Positions 1 to 7,860 of a DNA stretch of 64,000 bases are shown here, one piece after another. Numbering within the stretch: the first letter of the stretch is position 1; each line of letters starts with the position of its first letter. A model generated the notes under the pieces. The model saw only the letters and a program-made list of their open reading frames with translations, made no database searches and had not been told where the DNA came from. Source of the stretch: Bacillota bacterium (GTDB taxonomy: Bacteria; Bacillota; Clostridia; Lachnospirales; CAG-274); contig JAFSVK010000003.1 in the NCBI GenBank assembly GCA_017444985.1, positions 1 through 64,000 on the forward strand, read 5' to 3'. A program made the translations under genes and the position numbers.

Positions 1-153
1 ACCTCTAAAAAGTCATAAATCGTAAAATTGGCTATCTTGCAAAGGTTAGTCGTCAATGTCTCTCACCAATGCTCTACATTGGCTTCGAGCCATTTCCCGG
101 TCCTCGAACAAGATATCTCAATTTTACTTCAATAGCACTTTTTAGAGGTACCC
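1..153. repeat. MITE-like palindromic repeat, copy 1
   Basis: A roughly 150-bp element with terminal inverted repeats (ACCTCTAAAAAGT at the left, ACTTTTTAGAGGT at 138-150). Inner arms also pair: GTAAAATTG near 22 with CAATTTTAC near 120. It has an internal CCAATG/CATTGG hairpin. A copy at 50731-50883 differs at only 2 of 153 bases, and a diverged copy lies at 45859-45994. It abuts the stop codon of ispD, so it may also act as that gene's 3' end structure. It has no coding capacity. The element may extend left of the window. Confidence 0.85.
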
Positions 154-154
154 A

Positions 155-844
155 TTATTTCATATATTCCGTAGCTATTTTTTCCGCTGAGTACATATCC
201 TCGGGGGTGGTTATTTTGATATTATCGTAGCTGCCCATGGTGATATGCACTTTTTTGCCGTATCTTTCCGCCAGCATACTGTCATCCGTACCCAAAAAGC
301 CCTCTTCATAGGCTTTTCGGTAGACCTCTGTTATAATGCTTTTTTTAAAACACTGGGGTGTCTGTGCCGCCCATAGCTTGCTTCTTTCGGGAGTGCTTTC
401 CACAAAGCCGTCTTCTCCCACCGTTTTGACGGTATTTTTTACGGGTACAGCCACTATGGTACAACCGTATTTTTCCGTATCTTCGGCAGCTTTTTCAAGT
501 ATTTCTTCTTTTATAAAGGGTCTTACTCCGTCATGTATGAAGACCGCCTCGCATTCTTCGCACAAGGCTTCAAGTCCTTTTCTTACAGAATCCTGTCTTT
601 CCTTTCCCCCCGATACTACCCTTATTTTTTTATCCGAGGCAAGCCTTCCGACTATGTTTTCTCTTACAAATTCCACCTCATCCTCTCCCACGACTATCAC
701 CATATCGTGTATACAAGGCCTATTAAATGCCTCTATGGTGTGGGCGAGTACAGGCTTACCTTTAAACTCGATATACTGCTTGGCAACAGCGCTTTTCATT
801 CTTTTCCCCGTGCCTGCAGCCACAATAAGTGCGGTTATTTTCAT
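155..844 (-). CDS. ispD: 2-C-methyl-D-erythritol 4-phosphate cytidylyltransferase
   Basis: IspD joins MEP and CTP to give CDP-ME and pyrophosphate in the cytosolic non-mevalonate isoprenoid pathway. The 229-residue protein has the usual length. The N-terminal nucleotide-binding loop AAGTGKRM (residues 9-16) and the downstream KQY are characteristic of the family, as are HDGVRPF (about 104-110) and the AAQTPQ motif (about 159-164). The ATG is preceded by GGAGAGG on the minus strand. A TATAAT box lies on the minus strand at 877-882, with no good -35. The gene stands alone, transcribed away from the next operon. A MITE-like repeat starts directly after its stop. Confidence 0.95.
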   Translation of the reverse strand: MKITALIVAAGTGKRMKSAVAKQYIEFKGKPVLAHTIEAFNRPCIHDMVIVVGEDEVEFVRENIVGRLASDKKIRVVSGGKERQDSVRKGLEALCEECEAVFIHDGVRPFIKEEILEKAAEDTEKYGCTIVAVPVKNTVKTVGEDGFVESTPERSKLWAAQTPQCFKKSIITEVYRKAYEEGFLGTDDSMLAERYGKKVHITMGSYDNIKITTPEDMYSAEKIATEYMK

Positions 845-950
845 TTTAACCTCTCCTTACTTCACAAATCATCTCTATTATAACATATTGACAAAAAAAA
901 ATCCACTAATTTATTCTAATTTGTAAGAACCTTCCTTTTACCAAAAAAAT

Positions 951-979
951 TTGACTTTAAAACCCATTTATTATATAAT
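951..979 (+). promoter_or_regulatory. Sigma-A type promoter for the 1004-5171 gene run
   Basis: TTGACT at 951-956 and a perfect TATAAT at 974-979 are separated by 17 bp. They are followed by GGAGG at 992-996 and ATG at 1004. No terminator was seen between the following genes up to the riboswitch near 5150. Confidence 0.8.
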
Positions 980-1003
980 AGTCTCTGTTTTGGAGGTATT
1001 AGA

Positions 1004-2071
1004 ATGAACCAAGCAAATAAACTGCAACCCTTGGAAAAATTGGTGATATTTTTCGCCCTGCTCATACTTATAGTTTCCTGTGGGTTGGCATTTGTACATA
1101 AATTTATATTAGATGACACTTCTTCAACATTTACCGTAAATGAGGAGATGTACAACCGTTTTTCCTACGACTATGCCTATAAGAGGAATGTCTACGGCGA
1201 GGATCAAACGCCAAATATGGAAAATTCCAAAACAGCCTCCGATGCCCCTACACCCGTTTCCATGTGGGGAGACGGCTTTGCCCTTTCATATACGGCATCT
1301 TCCCCTTCCACCTCCGCCTATGTAAGTAACTATACGGGTAGGATAGTATACTCCGTATCAAACCCCAACGACACTCTTACAGAGCTTGCGGCAAGACAGG
1401 GAGGTTTACCCATACTTATATCCGCTGTGGATATACCCGCCGCAAAAGAGGGAGTGGAGGTAATACTGAAAAACGAGTACGGCGAGGATATAAAACCCGA
1501 TTTTGAAAAAAATGCGGGACTTAATCCCTGTTCTTTAAACGATGTGGAGGGTATGCTTACCGAAAGAGACGGCAAATACTTTTTCACCCGTTCAAAAAGC
1601 GGCTATGAAAGCTTTGTATATAACGATGTTCCCTTGCAAACAAGAGCCATGGCTCTGAGAAGAAACGATATACAGGTGTTTTTTATAGGGAATGCGGATA
1701 AACTCTACGACCCCGAAAAAACAGCCCAAACCTACCAAAAAATGGCAGACTACTCCAAAAACAACAGCTTTTTGGTGGTAGGCCCCGTTTTCGGCGACAA
1801 AGATAAAATAGACAGTATAAACAAAGCCTTGGAAAAAGCCTTCGGAGATAGGTTTTTAAATCTTAAAGACACTCTCATAACCACAGACCTTTACAAAAGC
1901 CTTGGCTACAACCTTACGGAAAAGGATAAGGAAGCTTTTAAAGCCGGCACCCTTCCCGACTCATTTTTTATGAGCGAAAACTACTTTAACGAATACATAA
2001 ACAATATCTCGGGCTACTTTATATCCAAAAGATTGGTAGAGTTGGGATATGTGGAAAGTGAACTCTCCTAA
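1004..2071 (+). CDS. Membrane-anchored SGNH-hydrolase-like protein, probably degenerate
   Basis: A 355-residue protein with one N-terminal membrane segment (about residues 12-34) and an extracytoplasmic remainder. The layout resembles SGNH/GDSL proteins that act on cell-surface polymers. MWGDGFALSY (about 83-92) sits where the GDS block would be, but the serine is replaced by glycine. FFIGNAD and VVGPVFGD follow. The C-terminal stretch ending KRLVELGYVE resembles the last SGNH helix, but the usual Asp-x-x-His is missing. Catalysis is therefore doubtful and it may be a binding or scaffold protein. GGAGG precedes the ATG. It overlaps the next gene by one base. The family assignment is by eye only. 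Confidence 0.45.
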   Translation: MNQANKLQPLEKLVIFFALLILIVSCGLAFVHKFILDDTSSTFTVNEEMYNRFSYDYAYKRNVYGEDQTPNMENSKTASDAPTPVSMWGDGFALSYTASSPSTSAYVSNYTGRIVYSVSNPNDTLTELAARQGGLPILISAVDIPAAKEGVEVILKNEYGEDIKPDFEKNAGLNPCSLNDVEGMLTERDGKYFFTRSKSGYESFVYNDVPLQTRAMALRRNDIQVFFIGNADKLYDPEKTAQTYQKMADYSKNNSFLVVGPVFGDKDKIDSINKALEKAFGDRFLNLKDTLITTDLYKSLGYNLTEKDKEAFKAGTLPDSFFMSENYFNEYINNISGYFISKRLVELGYVESELS

Positions 2072-2538
2072 TGAAGAAACAAAAGGAAAACGCCAAATTT
2101 AAACTTGATATAAACAAAATATTTCTTTTGATGTCGGCGGTATTTGTACTTGCCGCCGCCTTCCTTTTTGTAACGGATATAATACAAACAAAAAACAAAG
2201 AGGATGCCGAAAGGATAAAAGCCTTTGAAAGGCTCCAAAGCTTGGACAGTGCCGTACCTGCGGCGGTAAAAGCTTCCTACGACGCCCTTGACGGCATATC
2301 TGCCTCAAAGGAGGCTGTAGCGGGTCTTGAGACCTACAAAGAAAACATAGACAAAGAAACGGATATATACGTAAAAGCAAATATAGCCCTTGGTATGTGC
2401 GGCTATACCATGCAGGAGATATTAGATGACAGTATGGCAAAGGGTCAAGGCGAAAACTTTGACATAAAACACAACAGCGCCAACCGTCTTGTGACCGATG
2501 CCCAAGAAACTATACTTGCCATTTTGGAAGGAGAATAA
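2071..2538 (+). CDS. Small membrane protein of unknown function
   Basis: 155 residues with a basic N-terminus, one membrane segment (about residues 15-37) and a helical, charged exterior domain. I do not recognise a family. Its start overlaps the stop of the SGNH-like gene (TAATG), which indicates translational coupling. The pair may work together at the cell surface. The gltX start lies one base after its stop. Confidence 0.6.
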   Translation: MKKQKENAKFKLDINKIFLLMSAVFVLAAAFLFVTDIIQTKNKEDAERIKAFERLQSLDSAVPAAVKASYDALDGISASKEAVAGLETYKENIDKETDIYVKANIALGMCGYTMQEILDDSMAKGQGENFDIKHNSANRLVTDAQETILAILEGE

Positions 2539-2539
2539 A

Positions 2540-3988
2540 ATGATAAGAACAAGATTTGCACCCAGCCCTACGGGATATATGCACATAGGTAACCTTAGAA
2601 CAGCACTCTATGAGTTCCTTATAGCAAAGTCGGGGGGAGGTAAATTCATACTCAGAATAGAAGACACCGACAGAGAAAGGCTTGTGGATAATGCGGTAGA
2701 TGTAATATACGACACCCTTAAAGCCTCCCGTATCACCCACGACGAAGGCCCCGATATAGGCGGTCCCTACGGTCCCTATGTTCAGAGCGAAAGAAAAAAC
2801 GACTACTTAAAATATGCCCTTGAACTTGTGGAAAAGGGAGAGGCATACTACTGTTTTTGCACCAAGGAAAGACTTGATAACTTAAAGCAGGAAGTAAACG
2901 GTCAAACCGTGGCAAAGTACGACAGACACTGCCTTAGCCTTTCAAAAGAAGAGATAGAGAAAAATCTTGAAAACAAGGTACCCTACGTTATAAGACAAAA
3001 AATAAGAGAGGGTAAGACTACCTTCACAGATGAGGTATACGGCTCCATCACCGTAGATAACGAGGAGATGGAAGACCAGATACTCATTAAAACAGACGGT
3101 TTCCCTACCTATAACTTTGCAAATGTTATAGACGACCACAATATGAACATCACCCACGTTGTAAGAGGTTCGGAATATCTTTCCTCCACACCTAAATACA
3201 ACCTTCTTTATGAGGCTTTCGGCTGGGATATACCTACATATATACATCTGCCCGCAGTTATGAAGGATGCTCACAACAAGCTTTCAAAAAGAAACGGCGA
3301 TGCTTCATTTCAAGACTTGGTAGCTAAAGGTTACCTTCCAGATGCCATTATAAACTATATAGCCCTTTTGGGCTGGGCACCCTCGGAAAACAAAGAGATA
3401 TTTACAATGGAAGAGCTTATAGAAGCCTTTGATATAAAGGGCTTGAGCAAATCCCCCGCAATATTCGACCCCGTAAAGCTTACTTGGATGAACGGTGAGT
3501 ACATTAAAAAGCTTCCCTTCGAGGAGTTTTACACCATAGCCGAAAGCGAGTTTAAAAGTGCCGTTAAAAGAGATGACATAGACCTTAAAAAGCTTGCTTC
3601 CTATGTTCAATCAAGAATAGGCACACTTAAAGAGATAAGCGAAAAGGTAGATTTTGTGGACACTCTTCCGGACTATGGACCCGAGCTTTATGTTCACAAG
3701 AAGATGAAGACCACCCTTGAAATGAGCCTTGAAAATTTAAAGTCTGTATTGCCCGTACTTGAAAATACAGAGGAGTGGACAAATGACAGTATATACTCCG
3801 AAATGTTAAAGCTTATAGAAAGTATGGGTATAAAGAACGGTCAAATGTTCTGGCCCGTAAGAACCGCACTTTCGGGAGAGCCCACCTCCCCTTGCGGAGC
3901 AAGCGAACTTGCGGAGCTTTTAGGTAAAGAAGATACTTTGGTAAGAATTAAAAAAGGTATAGAAAAGCTTGAAAAAGCCCTTTCTTGA
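2540..3988 (+). CDS. gltX: Glutamyl-tRNA synthetase (class I)
   Basis: Charges tRNA-Glu with glutamate in the cytosol. The 482-residue protein starts at the ATG at 2540, because the sequence from there ([20 protein letters not shown]) is the invariant GltX N-terminus. Upstream in-frame codons lie inside the preceding gene, and GGAGAA precedes this ATG. The HIGH box is HIGN (about 15-18) and the KMSKS-type loop is KLSKR (about 248-252). The Rossmann catalytic core is followed by the helical anticodon-binding half, of normal length. It lies in a run with membrane-protein genes, not with its frequent neighbour cysS. Confidence 0.97.
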   Translation: MIRTRFAPSPTGYMHIGNLRTALYEFLIAKSGGGKFILRIEDTDRERLVDNAVDVIYDTLKASRITHDEGPDIGGPYGPYVQSERKNDYLKYALELVEKGEAYYCFCTKERLDNLKQEVNGQTVAKYDRHCLSLSKEEIEKNLENKVPYVIRQKIREGKTTFTDEVYGSITVDNEEMEDQILIKTDGFPTYNFANVIDDHNMNITHVVRGSEYLSSTPKYNLLYEAFGWDIPTYIHLPAVMKDAHNKLSKRNGDASFQDLVAKGYLPDAIINYIALLGWAPSENKEIFTMEELIEAFDIKGLSKSPAIFDPVKLTWMNGEYIKKLPFEEFYTIAESEFKSAVKRDDIDLKKLASYVQSRIGTLKEISEKVDFVDTLPDYGPELYVHKKMKTTLEMSLENLKSVLPVLENTEEWTNDSIYSEMLKLIESMGIKNGQMFWPVRTALSGEPTSPCGASELAELLGKEDTLVRIKKGIEKLEKALS

Positions 3989-4005
3989 TATAGGAGCGTC
4001 TTAGA

Positions 4006-4638
4006 ATGAATAATTTTTTGGGGTTGGAGAGCAAATTTTACAAAGTAGGCACTTGGCTCGGAGATATGGCAGTGCTTATGCTTTTGTGGTTTTTATGCTC
4101 GGTACCCGTTTTTACTTTGGGAGCCTCCACCACTGCCGTTTACTACGTAACTACAAGACAAATATCGGGCAGAGAGGGGTATATGTCAAAGGACTTTTTC
4201 AAAAGCTTTTTGACAAACTTCCTTCAGGCTACCATAGCAACGGTAATAATGTTGGTGCTTCTTGTAATAACCTATATAAATATATCGGCAACACCGAGAA
4301 ACTCCGTATTTTTTCCTTTGCAATTCCTTATACTCTATGAGATACTTGCTACATTTTTGTTCCTGTTTCCCTTGCTTTCAAGGTTTGATATGAAGATGAT
4401 AAAGCTTCTTCAAATGTCCTTTACAATGGCAAACAGGCACATGCTTACCTCCGTCAGTGCGGTACTGCTTTTTTGCATAGGTATATTTCTTATATACATA
4501 GTGGAGGCGCCCATATACATATACCCCATATTTCTTATGATATTTATGGCGGTGTATACCCCCATAACCTCTCTTATGTATATGAATATATTCAGAAAAT
4601 ACCAGCCCGATATAGACAAAGATGAGGATGAGATGTAA
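4006..4638 (+). CDS. DUF624 (YesL-like) membrane protein
   Basis: A 210-residue polytopic protein with about five hydrophobic segments. The N-terminus (GDMAVLMLLWFLCSVPVFTL followed by a GAST motif and a TTRQISG stretch) is typical of the DUF624/YesL family. Those proteins often sit near carbohydrate uptake genes, and their function is not established. A GGAG lies 11 bases before the ATG. It overlaps the HD-domain gene by one base (TAATG). No sugar transporter is next to it here, so the context does not help. Confidence 0.75.
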   Translation: MNNFLGLESKFYKVGTWLGDMAVLMLLWFLCSVPVFTLGASTTAVYYVTTRQISGREGYMSKDFFKSFLTNFLQATIATVIMLVLLVITYINISATPRNSVFFPLQFLILYEILATFLFLFPLLSRFDMKMIKLLQMSFTMANRHMLTSVSAVLLFCIGIFLIYIVEAPIYIYPIFLMIFMAVYTPITSLMYMNIFRKYQPDIDKDEDEM

Positions 4639-5171
4639 TGACAAAAAAAGCCATAGGCTCAAGGGTATATCTCAGAGATGAGACCAACAAATACGCCGCG
4701 GAATTTATGAGCTATATAGAGGAATATCTGGAGCTCGATCCCCTTAAAAAAATGTTGAGATACGATCAGCATTTCGGCGTGTCAAGGCTTCAGCACAGCG
4801 TAAATGTAGCCTACTATTCCTACAGAATAGCAAAAATGATAGGGGCAGATCCCAAAAAGGCGGCAAGAGCGGGTATGCTTCACGACCTGTACTACTACGA
4901 TTGGCATGTTAAGAAGACACCTCAGCTCCACGCCTACTTTCACCCCCGTCTTGCCCTTAAAAACGCACAAAGACTGGTGCCCGACCTTTCAAAAGAAGAG
5001 AAGGATGCCATACTTAAACACATGTGGCCTCTTTACTGGGGCATACCAAAATATAAAGTTTCCTACTGCGTAACTCTTGCCGATAAATATGCCGCCACCT
5101 TGGAAGTGTGCTACAACTGGGGAGGATATTTCGGAAAGAAAGCATTAGGCATTTTTAAAAAACAAAAATAG
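4638..5171 (+). CDS. HD-domain phosphohydrolase
   Basis: 177 residues with an HD metal-binding core. A histidine lies in LQHSVNVAYYS (about residues 52-62), the defining HD in GMLHDLYYYDW (about 75-85), and a further histidine in ILKHMWP. A likely ligand Asp lies in the VTLADKYAA stretch. It is probably a cytosolic metal-dependent phosphohydrolase acting on a nucleotide or similar substrate, which cannot be named from sequence. The end of the gene, including its stop codon, overlaps the 5' arm of the cobalamin riboswitch that controls the next operon. Confidence 0.8.
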   Translation: MTKKAIGSRVYLRDETNKYAAEFMSYIEEYLELDPLKKMLRYDQHFGVSRLQHSVNVAYYSYRIAKMIGADPKKAARAGMLHDLYYYDWHVKKTPQLHAYFHPRLALKNAQRLVPDLSKEEKDAILKHMWPLYWGIPKYKVSYCVTLADKYAATLEVCYNWGGYFGKKALGIFKKQK

Positions 5172-5252
5172 AATAACCGAGGAGAAGCCGGTGAGAATCC
5201 GGCACAACAGCCATTACCGTATTTGAATTTTTTCATAAGCCGGGTCGCCTCT
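5144..5252 (+). promoter_or_regulatory. Cobalamin riboswitch aptamer
   Basis: The core GAAGCCGGTGAGAATCCGGC at about 5183-5202 matches the B12-box signature (GGTGnnAAnnCC inside a short stem). It is followed by AGCCATTACCGT in place of the usual CGCCACTGT, and by AAGCCGGGTCGCCT at 5237-5250, matching the 3' conserved segment. AGGC near 5147 can pair with GCCT at 5247-5250 to close P1. The 5' part overlaps the end of the HD-domain gene. It lies directly upstream of the ECF/DUF4430 operon. A covariance search against RF00174 would settle the exact ends. Confidence 0.85.
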
Positions 5253-5254
5253 TT

Positions 5255-5293
5255 ACACCTATGCTTGGGTAGATGAAGCAGCGGTGTTTTTTT
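5255..5293 (+). terminator. Riboswitch-controlled intrinsic terminator
   Basis: ACACC (5255-5259) pairs with GGTGT (5283-5287), and TGCTT (5262-5266) pairs with AAGCA (5276-5280). A run of seven T follows (5287-5293). It lies just after the aptamer and 42 bases before the first start codon. This is the expected expression platform: corrinoid binding would favour termination. That direction is inferred from how most such riboswitches work. Confidence 0.8.
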
Positions 5294-5334
5294 GCAGGGC
5301 TGTTTTATACAGTCCTTTTTTTACGGAGAAACAT

Positions 5335-6273
5335 ATGAAAAAAATAATAACCCTACTTCTTATACTTATATTATCGCAAAACGTTTACGCCTACGATGCG
5401 GAAGCTACCTTAAGGGAAGTAAAAGAAAACACCGACATATCCTCCCTTACCTATGCTCCCATAGGTGGAGAGTGGTCGGTACTCTACCTTGTAAAAAGCG
5501 GCATTGCCAAGCCTTCGGAATTTGGCGCTTATAAAGAGAAAATAGCCGAGCTTTTAAAAACCACCCAAGGAGAGCCCGACAAAAGAAAGTATACCTCCTA
5601 CAGCAGGCTTATACTTGCCTTGAATGCTTTAGGCTCGGATCCCAAAAATATAGAAGGCTATGACCTCTACTCAAAGCTTGAAGACTATGAAAAGGTAATA
5701 AGCCAAGGCTTAAACGGTGCTGTTTTTGCCCTTATCGCCCTTAACAACGGAAATATTTCCACTCCCGTAAAGGAAAGGTATATTTCTTACATACTTTCAA
5801 GGCAAAAAAGCGACGGTGGTTTTTCACTCATGGATGAAAGTGAGCCCGATGTAACGGCTATGGTACTGCAATCCCTTGCACCCTTTACATATAAGGAAGA
5901 TGTTAAAGAGGCGGTAAACAAGGCTTTAGACTATCTTTCAAAGGCACAACTTGAAAACGGCGGTTATGAAGCCTACGGAAGCGAAACAAGTGAATACACT
6001 TCACAAGTCATAATAGCACTTACCGCCCTGAATATAGACCCGCAAGAAGATGAAAGATTTATAAAAAATGCTTCTCTTATAGATAATATATACAGCTACC
6101 GCACAAAAAAAGGCTTTGCCCATACCCCATGGGGTGAAACAAACGCCATGGCTACAGAACAAGCCTGCTGTGCCTTGACCTCATACAAGCTTTTTAAAGA
6201 AGGAAAGGGCTGTATCTACTCCCCCGCAGCCTCATATAAAGCTGTTTTGGAGGGATTGTTATGCGTTTGCTGA
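5335..6273 (+). CDS. Secreted alpha/alpha-barrel protein, transcobalamin alpha-domain-like
   Basis: 312 residues from ATG 5335, with GGAG upstream and a signal peptide (MKKIITLLLILILSQNVYA). The mature part is a string of helical-hairpin repeats of the squalene-cyclase/prenyltransferase-repeat type: QKSDGGFSLMDES (about 160-172), QLENGGYEAYG (about 203-213) and KKGFAHTPWGETNAMATEQA (about 261-280). The same alpha6/alpha6 fold forms the N-terminal domain of animal intrinsic factor and transcobalamin. It is the first gene after a cobalamin riboswitch and overlaps the DUF4430 gene by 13 bases, so I infer a corrinoid-binding role together with that protein. An enzymatic terpenoid role is unlikely: it is exported and lacks an evident DxDD acid motif. 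Confidence 0.7.
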   Translation: MKKIITLLLILILSQNVYAYDAEATLREVKENTDISSLTYAPIGGEWSVLYLVKSGIAKPSEFGAYKEKIAELLKTTQGEPDKRKYTSYSRLILALNALGSDPKNIEGYDLYSKLEDYEKVISQGLNGAVFALIALNNGNISTPVKERYISYILSRQKSDGGFSLMDESEPDVTAMVLQSLAPFTYKEDVKEAVNKALDYLSKAQLENGGYEAYGSETSEYTSQVIIALTALNIDPQEDERFIKNASLIDNIYSYRTKKGFAHTPWGETNAMATEQACCALTSYKLFKEGKGCIYSPAASYKAVLEGLLCVC

Positions 6274-7046
6274 AAATATGGGGTACCTTTGGTGCCCTTG
6301 CCCTTCTTTTGCTTGTGCTTACCTTTGTGTTTACGGGAAAAAGCCCCAAAACCACACTTCCCGATACTCTTGAAAGTACGACATTTCAAGAGGAAACACA
6401 AGAAAAAACGGAATATGAAACTTTTTCCGAAGAAACTACCCTTGAAGAAAGTACAGCGGAAGAGACCTCAACAGAAGAGACTACCGAAGAAACTACGGAA
6501 GCTATAGAGGAGTCCACGGAAGAAACTACGGTAGAAGAAAGAACAGAAGAAACATCTGCCGAAAAAAAAGAAGAGACCGTACCCGAAAAACCTGTCGAAA
6601 AAGAGGCTCCCTCCGAAAAGGAAGATGAAAAGGCGGAAAGTATATCCTTCTGTACCCTTTCCGTAAGGTGCGATACCATACTTAACAACAAAGAAAGTGT
6701 CAAAGAAGAAATACTTGAAATAGTGCCTAAAGACGGCTGTATTTTAGAACAAACGGACATAGAGTTAAAGCAAGGTGACAGCGTTTTCGACCTCCTTAAA
6801 AGAGCCTTGGATGCTAAAAATATACATATCGAATACTCCTATACCCCCCTTTATGAAACGGTGTATGTAGAGGGTATAGCAAATATATACGAGTTTGATG
6901 CGGGAGAGCTTTCGGGCTGGACATACCATGTAAACGGCGTATCTCCCAATGTGGGCATGAGTGCCTTCTACCCCGAAAAGGGAGATAATATAGAAATACT
7001 CTACACCTGCGATCTGGGAAGGGATGTGGGCAATACCTTTGAATAA
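6261..7046 (+). CDS. Membrane-anchored DUF4430 protein, transcobalamin beta-domain-like
   Basis: 261 residues. An N-terminal membrane anchor (about 5-27) is followed by a long Glu/Thr-rich linker (about 32-125, many ETTEE-type repeats) and one C-terminal DUF4430 domain (about 165-257). The domain shows GDSVFDLLKRAL, then LSGWTYHVNGVSPNVGMS and a final GDNIEILYTCDLG. DUF4430 corresponds to the transcobalamin-like C-terminal domain. The start overlaps the alpha-barrel gene, with GGAGGG upstream, and the end overlaps ecfT. The linker would let the domain reach into the wall, where it could pair with the secreted alpha-barrel protein and pass corrinoid to the transporter. That role is inferred. 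Confidence 0.75.
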   Translation: MRLLKIWGTFGALALLLLVLTFVFTGKSPKTTLPDTLESTTFQEETQEKTEYETFSEETTLEESTAEETSTEETTEETTEAIEESTEETTVEERTEETSAEKKEETVPEKPVEKEAPSEKEDEKAESISFCTLSVRCDTILNNKESVKEEILEIVPKDGCILEQTDIELKQGDSVFDLLKRALDAKNIHIEYSYTPLYETVYVEGIANIYEFDAGELSGWTYHVNGVSPNVGMSAFYPEKGDNIEILYTCDLGRDVGNTFE

Positions 7047-7860
7047 AAAAAAGTACTCTTATCATCCCCTTGTGGAGTTTTTATACTTTTTTTCGGTGCT
7101 TTTCATCACCTTTGTAAGTTTCAACGCCATATCCTTGGCGCTGTCCTTTGTGGGAAGCTTCCTGTTTATGTGCAAGAGAAAAGGCATAAAGGACACCTTG
7201 CTTTTTTTTATAAAAACTGTGCCCGTATTTTTACTCTTTTCTCTTATAAACCCTCTTTTTAACCACAGAGGCATAACCACCTTAGCCATCCTGCCCGACG
7301 GAAACCCTCTTACGAAAGAAGCTGTATTTTTCGGTATAGCAGCAGGTGCTATGGTATTTAACGCCATAGTATGGTTTTCAAATATGTCGGACATACTTAC
7401 GGAGGAAAAGATAGTATATATTTTCGGCTTGATACTGCCTAAGGGTGCCCTTTTGCTGTCTATGAGCTTTAGGTTCATACCCCTTATGAAGGAAAGCTAC
7501 GGTAAAATACTTGCCACAAGAAAACTTTTGGGCGAAAAAGGCATACTTTTGTACAAAAACTGCCTGCTCATACTTTTTAACCGCTTTTTTGAAGGCTCCA
7601 TAATAACAAGCGACTCCATGTGCTCAAGAGGCTACGACACGGGAAGAAGGACCTCCTACAATATTTTTATACTGAAAAAAAGAGATATTTTTACCATCGC
7701 GGTGCTTGTGCTTCTTTTCTTGCTTATATTTTTGGGTCTTAAAAATATAAGAGCGGTGTACTACCCCTATTTTAAACTTAACATAGATATAAAGGAGTAC
7801 ATTTTATTATTTTTACTTTTTGTGCTTATACCCCTTGGAAGAGGTTTATATTATGAGTGA
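7024..7860 (+). CDS. ecfT: ECF transporter transmembrane (T) component
   Basis: 278 residues with several hydrophobic helices in the EcfT/CbiQ pattern. The coupling-helix motif SRGYDTGRRT (about 200-209) matches the Ala/Ser-Arg-Gly motifs that dock T components onto the ATPases. MSFRFIPLMKESY (about 149-161) is also family-typical. I use ATG 7024 with GGAAGGG just upstream, and TTG 7039 is possible. It overlaps the gene before by 23 bases and the ATPase gene after by 8 (ATGAGTGA). With a dedicated ATPase/S fusion and a B12 riboswitch, this looks like a substrate-specific (group I-like) ECF transporter. Confidence 0.88.
   Translation: MWAIPLNKKKYSYHPLVEFLYFFSVLFITFVSFNAISLALSFVGSFLFMCKRKGIKDTLLFFIKTVPVFLLFSLINPLFNHRGITTLAILPDGNPLTKEAVFFGIAAGAMVFNAIVWFSNMSDILTEEKIVYIFGLILPKGALLLSMSFRFIPLMKESYGKILATRKLLGEKGILLYKNCLLILFNRFFEGSIITSDSMCSRGYDTGRRTSYNIFILKKRDIFTIAVLVLLFLLIFLGLKNIRAVYYPYFKLNIDIKEYILLFLLFVLIPLGRGLYYE

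Noticed and set aside
336-926. Long plus-strand open frame opposite ispD
   Set aside because: It is the complement of a well-supported gene, with no ribosome site and no recognisable protein.
5335-6273. Squalene cyclase or prenyltransferase enzyme
   Set aside because: Signal peptide, no evident acidic catalytic motif, and context of a B12 riboswitch with DUF4430 and ECF genes; the repeats only show the alpha/alpha-barrel fold.
6386-6760. Ser/Val-rich minus-strand open frame
   Set aside because: A by-product of the Glu/Thr-rich linker codons on the plus strand.
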